From NCBI GenBank assembly GCA_017443685.1, contig JAFSYD010000313.1, positions 1 through 8,679 of the forward strand: a stretch of DNA of 8,679 bases, written 5' to 3'. The DNA is from Lachnospiraceae bacterium (GTDB lineage: Bacteria; Bacillota; Clostridia; Lachnospirales; Lachnospiraceae). The notes under the pieces are model-generated. The model was given only the letters and a program-made list of their open reading frames with translations, did no database searches and was not told the origin of the DNA. Shown here one piece after another: positions 6,539 to 8,679 of the stretch (position 1 is its first letter; every line of letters starts with the position of its first letter). Position numbers and translations under genes: made by a program.

Positions 6539-6663
6539 TTGATACACCTCTTTCTTTTCATAGTACGAAGCGCCGGGGTCTCTACCCGTTTTCGGACAAG
6601 ACTTCCTATAGCCCTTCTTTCCTGTTGTGTGCTATTTAATTGCATTTCCTGCTTCCGCGTGTG

Positions 6664-6692
6664 ATTTTATCACGTCATACGTAATTTGACAA
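6664..6692 (-). promoter_or_regulatory. Sigma-A-type promoter of the DUF1858 gene
   Basis: On the minus strand TTGTCA (6692-6687) and TAAAAT (6669-6664) have a 17-bp spacer, each 5/6 to consensus. The start would be near 6657, leaving a long leader of about 118 nt. The leader holds small possible hairpins (CCG-AAAA-CGG next to GGGT-AGAG-ACCC) that I do not recognise as a known riboswitch. Confidence 0.7.
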
Positions 6693-6733
6693 GCGTTCCG
6701 TTTGCTTTCTATGCATTGTTCCTAAAAATGTAC

Positions 6734-6762
6734 TTGTATTCGGTGTCCGTTTCGGTTAAAAT
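6734..6762 (+). promoter_or_regulatory. Sigma-A-type promoter of the ferredoxin gene
   Basis: TTGTAT (6734-6739) and TAAAAT (6757-6762) are 17 bp apart; the start would be near 6769. The early leader carries TTTTAT twice, 12 bp apart (6774 and 6786), of unknown meaning. Confidence 0.65.
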
Positions 6763-6809
6763 GACGATATCACTTTTATGAAACGTTTTATAAACAGGAG
6801 GTAATTGTT

Positions 6810-6980
6810 ATGGCTTATGTTATTAGTGATTCTTGTGTAAGCTGTGGTACTTGCGAGCCGGAATGCCCGGTTAGCGCTATCTCTGCAGGAGATTCGCAGT
6901 ACAACATCGATGAGAGCGCTTGCATCGAGTGCGGTACCTGCGCCGGCGTTTGCCCGACGGGTGCTATTTCTCAGGGCTGA
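6810..6980 (+). CDS. Clostridial-type 2[4Fe-4S] ferredoxin
   Basis: A 56-aa protein with the two-cluster pattern CxxCxxCxxxCP twice: Cys9, 12, 15, 19 and Cys38, 41, 44, 48. The length and the internal two-fold repeat (VSCGTCEPECPVSAIS against IECGTCAGVCPTGAIS) are typical of soluble low-potential ferredoxins that pass electrons among pyruvate:ferredoxin oxidoreductase, hydrogenase and Rnf or similar partners. AGGAGG (6796-6801) lies 8 nt before ATG. It has its own promoter and a strong terminator, so it is a single-gene unit, fitting high expression. No partner oxidoreductase gene is in the window. Confidence 0.97.
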   Translation: MAYVISDSCVSCGTCEPECPVSAISAGDSQYNIDESACIECGTCAGVCPTGAISQG

Positions 6981-7011
6981 TCTCACAGGATCTGACAAAA
7001 AGTCTACGAAT

Positions 7012-7036
7012 CCCGGCATCTTTTGCCGGGGTTTTT
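7012..7036 (+). terminator. Intrinsic terminator of the ferredoxin gene
   Basis: CCCGGCA (7012-7018), a 5-nt loop and TGCCGGG (7024-7030) form a 7-bp G+C-rich stem followed by G and TTTTT (7032-7036). It lies 31 bp after the ferredoxin stop codon. The minus strand has no U-run on its far side, so it does not clearly serve the converging gene. Confidence 0.93.
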
Positions 7037-7149
7037 AATTTTCCACTTTTTAAAAATCAACCATTCTCTCCGTTCTCGGGACAGTACCCATCTCCATCGC
7101 GGAGTATGTATGCGTGCATGTACGGTATCTAGCCATAACGACTGCTGCT

Positions 7150-7629
7150 TCATTCCGCAAAATTATTTTCTGCCATTTCAAAACAAGCCTTTATATTTTT
7201 CCGGTTCCCTTCGACCTCATTTTCCGAGAGCTTACGCTTTACTTCCGCCGGCGAGCCCATAATGAGCACCCCGTCGGGGAAAGATTTATGCTGCGGCACC
7301 AGGGAACCTGCCGCGACAATGCTGTCCCTGCCGATATGGCAATCGTCCATCAGAATGGATCCCATCCCGATCAGGGAATTATCGCCGACCGTACACCCGT
7401 GCACGATCGCACCGTGCCCGACCGTTACGCCGTCACCGATTGCGATCGGATAAAATATCCCCGAATGCAGGACGCTGTTGTCCTCAATATGACAATTCTT
7501 CCCGATCGTCACCGGCAGCCCGTCCCCGCGGACAACCGCGTTGTACCAGATCACTGTATTGTCCCCGATGGACACATCCCCGCGGACAACCGCGCCATCC
7601 ATTTTTATTATGTTAGCATTTTCTACCAT
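7150..7629 (-). CDS. Gamma-carbonic-anhydrase-like hexapeptide-repeat protein
   Basis: A 159-aa left-handed beta-helix protein with hexapeptide repeats (VVRGDV, SIGDNT, AVVRGD, TIGKNC and so on). The three zinc-ligand histidines of gamma-class carbonic anhydrases appear as SVLH (His55) and GHGAIVHG (His72, His77). A C-terminal helix follows MGSPAEVKRKL. The family (Cam, CamH, YrdA, PaaY-like) forms trimers with metal sites between subunits; some members are carbonic anhydrases and others have uncertain activity. Conserved ligands support metal binding, but the long acidic loop of Methanosarcina Cam is absent, so it is CamH/YrdA-like. ATG 7629 has AAGGA 7 nt upstream. No clear promoter is seen in the 100-bp gap to hicB, and no clear terminator in the 113 bp (7037-7149) downstream. 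Confidence 0.9.
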   Translation of the reverse strand: MVENANIIKMDGAVVRGDVSIGDNTVIWYNAVVRGDGLPVTIGKNCHIEDNSVLHSGIFYPIAIGDGVTVGHGAIVHGCTVGDNSLIGMGSILMDDCHIGRDSIVAAGSLVPQHKSFPDGVLIMGSPAEVKRKLSENEVEGNRKNIKACFEMAENNFAE

Positions 7630-7729
7630 AATTCCGTCCTTTTTTCATACGTTCGCTGCTTTTCACATTTAATCCTGCTTTCGATCATTTGATACAATGC
7701 GAAACAGTGTACCCGGGTGTGTGCAGGAT

Positions 7730-8116
7730 TTAGTGAACAGCTGATTTTGTAATGTAGGAAGCATCGTTCATAGCTAAAAGATAGTTACAGTATTGGTTCA
7801 TACTGATGCCTTCCTTTTTTGCGTGTATGGCAAGGGAACGATGAAGACTTTTCGGCATTCTCAACTTGAACTGACCGGAGTAATCGGATATGTCAGGCTC
7901 TTCCGTTGGTTCAGTAATCTCAATGCCATCTTCGAGCGCAGCTGTAAACCATACTTTTTTTGCATCTTCGGCATTTTTCAGAAGACCTTCGACGGTTTCC
8001 GAGCAAGTCAGGCAACCCGGAAGATCAGGAAATTTTGCAGTAAAGCCGCCTTCCTCGGTATCAGGGATAATTTCCATTCGGTAGGGAAGTGACATATAAT
8101 ACTCAATCGTTTTCAT
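7730..8116 (-). CDS. hicB: HicB antitoxin with ribbon-helix-helix C-terminus
   Basis: A 128-aa protein. Residues about 11-67 form the HicB-type degenerate RNase H fold (YRMEIIPDTEEGGFTAKFPDLPGC, then TVEGLLKNAEDAKKVW). Residues about 82-117 are a ribbon-helix-helix DNA-binding segment (GQFKLRMPKSLHRSLAIHAKKE, then SMNQYCNYLL). HicB proteins bind and neutralise HicA, and this type represses its own promoter. I chose ATG 8116, with GAGGA 8 nt upstream, over a TTG seven codons earlier. It overlaps the toxin gene by 14 bp and is transcribed after it, the usual hicA-hicB order. Confidence 0.93.
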   Translation of the reverse strand: MKTIEYYMSLPYRMEIIPDTEEGGFTAKFPDLPGCLTCSETVEGLLKNAEDAKKVWFTAALEDGIEITEPTEEPDISDYSGQFKLRMPKSLHRSLAIHAKKEGISMNQYCNYLLAMNDASYITKSAVH

Positions 8117-8357
8117 TGTTTTCTTCCTCGCTTTCAATTATTTTTTTCACTTCCTTTACATAAGCTTTTTTGATCGGCTCGTGCTGTGGAATAGTGATGG
8201 TGGGTTTTCCCGCTTTACGAAAAGACTTGTGACTGCTGCCGCCCGATGGTCCATCCATTGAATAACCGTAATACTCAAGAACCTTTCTTAGCTCATCAAA
8301 CCGCATATCCTTATCCAGCGACTTTATCCGCCGGAGCAGTTTATCAAATTGTGACAT
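8103..8357 (-). CDS. hicA: HicA mRNA-interferase toxin
   Basis: An 84-aa protein with the double-stranded-RNA-binding-like HicA fold. It has FDELRKVLEYYGYSMDGPSGGSSHKSFRKAG with the presumed catalytic His43 in the GSSHKSF motif, then TITIPQHEPIKKAYVKEVKKII. HicA toxins cleave mRNA and slow growth when free of HicB. The C-terminal acidic tail (ESEEENNEND) is unusual in such a basic family and may come from the overlap with hicB. ATG 8357 has a nearly full anti-SD match (AAGGAGGTGA) just upstream; an upstream in-frame start near 8405 is unlikely because it would lie over the promoter. All key residues are kept, so the toxin looks intact. Confidence 0.93.
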   Translation of the reverse strand: MSQFDKLLRRIKSLDKDMRFDELRKVLEYYGYSMDGPSGGSSHKSFRKAGKPTITIPQHEPIKKAYVKEVKKIIESEEENNEND

Positions 8358-8376
8358 AATCACCTCCTTGACTCTA

Positions 8377-8405
8377 ATTGTATTTGGTGTCACGGGCGAT
8401 GTCAA
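8377..8405 (-). promoter_or_regulatory. Consensus promoter of hicAB with a possible operator
   Basis: On the minus strand TTGACA (8405-8400) and TACAAT (8382-8377) have a 17-bp spacer. The start would be near 8370, only about 13 nt before hicA ATG. TGTCA occurs twice on the plus strand, 12 bp apart (8388-8392 and 8400-8404), in the spacer and over the -35; it could be bound by the HicB ribbon-helix-helix domain. Confidence 0.8.
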
Positions 8406-8465
8406 GCATGAAAGTAATATTTAATATTTAATTTGATTTAAAATGAAAACGAATACGAAAATTGA

Positions 8466-8494
8466 TTGCTATATGCTTCAATATTTGCTATATT
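8466..8494 (+). promoter_or_regulatory. Probable promoter of the RelB-like gene
   Basis: TTGCTA (8466-8471) and TATATT (8489-8494) are 17 bp apart. A direct repeat TTGCTATAT (8466-8474 and 8485-8493, 19 bp apart) coincides with the two promoter boxes. The start would be near 8501. Confidence 0.5.
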
Positions 8495-8504
8495 TAATGA
8501 AGCA
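8474..8504. promoter_or_regulatory. Inverted repeat around the RelB-like gene's -10: candidate operator
   Basis: TGCTTCA (8474-8480) and TGAAGCA (8498-8504) are exact reverse complements, 17 bp apart. They flank the probable -10 box and end at the ribosome site (AGGAGG 8504-8509). The position suits autorepression by a ribbon-helix-helix antitoxin. An RNA hairpin is less likely because the 5' arm lies upstream of the expected start site. Confidence 0.5.
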
Positions 8505-8517
8505 GGAGGTATTTTCA

Positions 8518-8679
8518 ATGAAAACAGTCAGTATTCGATTGGAAGATAAGGATTTCGATCTATTAGGAGAAATCCTGTCAAGTATGGGACAAACAAAACA
8601 GACTTTTTATGAAACATACACCAAAACGGTTCTTCGATTAAGGAAAATTCCATTTACGATCGAAGCACCTCTGGAAGAC
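8518..8679 (+). CDS. RelB/DinJ-like antitoxin, N-terminal part (cut by window end)
   Basis: 54 codons are visible with no stop before the edge. The start MKTVSIRLEDKDFDLLGEIL, a central MGQTKQTFYETYTKTVL helix and the motif RKIPFTI follow the RelB/DinJ pattern: ribbon-helix-helix DNA-binding N-terminus, then GGIPF-like junction to the toxin-binding tail. AGGAGG (8504-8509) lies 8 nt before ATG. A RelE/YafQ-type toxin would be expected just beyond the window; it is not seen here. It is divergent from hicAB, 160 bp away. Without the C-terminus the toxin family cannot be named. Confidence 0.75.
   Translation, partial: MKTVSIRLEDKDFDLLGEILSSMGQTKQTFYETYTKTVLRLRKIPFTIEAPLED

Noticed and set aside
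7711..7718. Palindrome ACCCGGGT between hicB and the gamma-carbonic-anhydrase gene
   Set aside because: Eight bases only, without a U-run or flanking symmetry; a chance palindrome is the simpler reading.

Overview
The window looks like chromosomal DNA from a Gram-positive anaerobe of the Clostridia, most likely a Lachnospiraceae-type bacterium. The support is a clostridial 2[4Fe-4S] ferredoxin, a MecA adaptor, a DUF1858 CxxC protein, consensus sigma-A promoters with strong AGGAGG ribosome sites, and a SleL/YaaH-like GH18 protein. The organism assignment is inference from gene content. No rRNA, tRNA, CRISPR array or insertion sequence was seen.

Left part (1-5301), all on the minus strand and read right to left. 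A Hanks-type Ser/Thr kinase is fused to a MinD/ParA-like P-loop domain. It overlaps by ATGA a second, free-standing MinD/ParA-like protein, and both P-loop domains lack the Walker A lysine. After a 280-bp gap with its own extended -10 promoter come a membrane-anchored SH3-GH18 glycosidase and a Sua5-type threonylcarbamoyl-AMP synthase, overlapping by 14 bp. The Sua5 protein continues into a low-molecular-weight phosphatase-like domain whose catalytic cysteine is alanine; it runs off the left edge.

Centre (5236-6284). The kinase operon and a MecA-type ClpC adaptor gene diverge. Between their promoters lie six TT(T/A)ACA half-sites, arranged as three pairs of 11-bp direct repeats. This is the pattern bound by OmpR-family response regulators such as PhoP or WalR. 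Phased T-tracts sit next to a perfect sigma-A promoter for mecA. A hairpin with T-runs on both sides closes mecA.

Right-centre (6329-7629). A 69-aa DUF1858 redox-disulfide protein (minus) and a 56-aa ferredoxin (plus) are divergently transcribed, each from a recognisable promoter. A gamma-carbonic-anhydrase-like left-handed beta-helix protein follows on the minus strand.

Right edge (7730-8679). A complete hicAB toxin-antitoxin pair (minus) stands back to back with the start of a RelB/DinJ-like antitoxin gene (plus, cut by the window end). This edge is visibly more A+T-rich than the Sua5 end and looks like an accessory addition.

The most unusual part is the kinase/ATPase operon together with its regulatory array. 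It is not a system I can name; the two proteins probably act together, but their target is unknown.
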